Made by a program: the position numbers and the translations under genes
In this document: piece after piece, positions 5,748-5,772 of the stretch
How the letters are laid out: every line of letters starts with the position of its first letter
Numbering within the stretch: position 1 is the first letter of the stretch
Assembly: GCA_013812985.1 (NCBI GenBank)
Contig: JACCSN010000133.1
Coordinates: forward strand, 1-5,772
From: Hyphomicrobiales bacterium
Lineage (GTDB): Bacteria; Pseudomonadota; Alphaproteobacteria; Rhizobiales; Afifellaceae
Length of the DNA: 5,772 nt
Direction of reading: 5' to 3'
Notes under the pieces: generated by a model
Seen by the model: the letters and a program-made list of their open reading frames with translations, nothing else
The model's database searches: none
Told to the model about the DNA's origin: nothing

Positions 5748-5772
5748 ATGACGGAGGAGAAGAGTTCCAGGG
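5748..5772 (+). CDS. Start of an unidentified gene running off the right edge (partial)
   Basis: ATG 5748 follows GGGGAGG with good spacing and opens a frame MTEEKSSR to the window end with no stop. Only eight codons are visible: a hydrophilic, charged start with no signal peptide character. The gene is divergent from the ABC exporter operon and shares a 106-bp intergenic region with it. The product cannot be identified from this fragment. Confidence 0.55.

Overview
The window is GC-rich DNA from what looks like an alphaproteobacterium, probably Hyphomicrobiales (Rhizobiales) or a near relative. That placement is inferred from three things: the high G+C, an intracellular PHA depolymerase of the Cys-nucleophile PhaZ type, and a collagen-like protein with a short beta-type N-terminal domain and a Cys-containing C-terminal cap. 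I could not test it by database search.

Left part (1-2011, plus strand): a collagen-like gene that enters from the left edge. Its reading frame is open from the first complete codon in the window, so the true start lies upstream. It encodes about 74 residues of a small non-collagen domain, then 169 uninterrupted Gly-X-Y triplets (225-1744), then an 88-residue C-terminal domain. One base is missing near 1495, which breaks the frame: the upstream part stops at 1508 and the rest continues one frame back to 2011. A sister repeat copy inside the same gene shows which base is missing. A 136-bp convergent gap (2012-2147) follows, with no convincing terminator.

Middle and right part (minus strand): four genes point leftward. 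In transcription order they are an ABC-2-type exporter ATPase (5641-4880), a small coiled-coil protein of unknown function (4858-4508), the ABC-2 permease (4490-3666) and, after a 150-bp gap with promoter-like sequence, an intracellular polyhydroxyalkanoate depolymerase phaZ (3515-2148). The first three are closely spaced and likely one operon. phaZ probably has its own promoter. The ATPase and permease should form an exporter of unknown substrate. PhaZ should mobilise stored PHA/PHB in the cytoplasm. No sequence feature links the two functionally.

Right edge: a 106-bp divergent intergenic region carries two adjacent inverted repeats. A new plus-strand gene starts at 5748 behind a strong Shine-Dalgarno sequence, with only eight codons visible.

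The most notable points are the single-base lesion in the collagen gene (with a G run that could allow a restoring -1 slip), the change from mixed to almost purely acidic collagen cassettes, the coiled-coil gene set between the two exporter subunits, and the missing Q-loop glutamine in the ATPase. I saw no RNA genes, CRISPR array, insertion sequence or complete new system.
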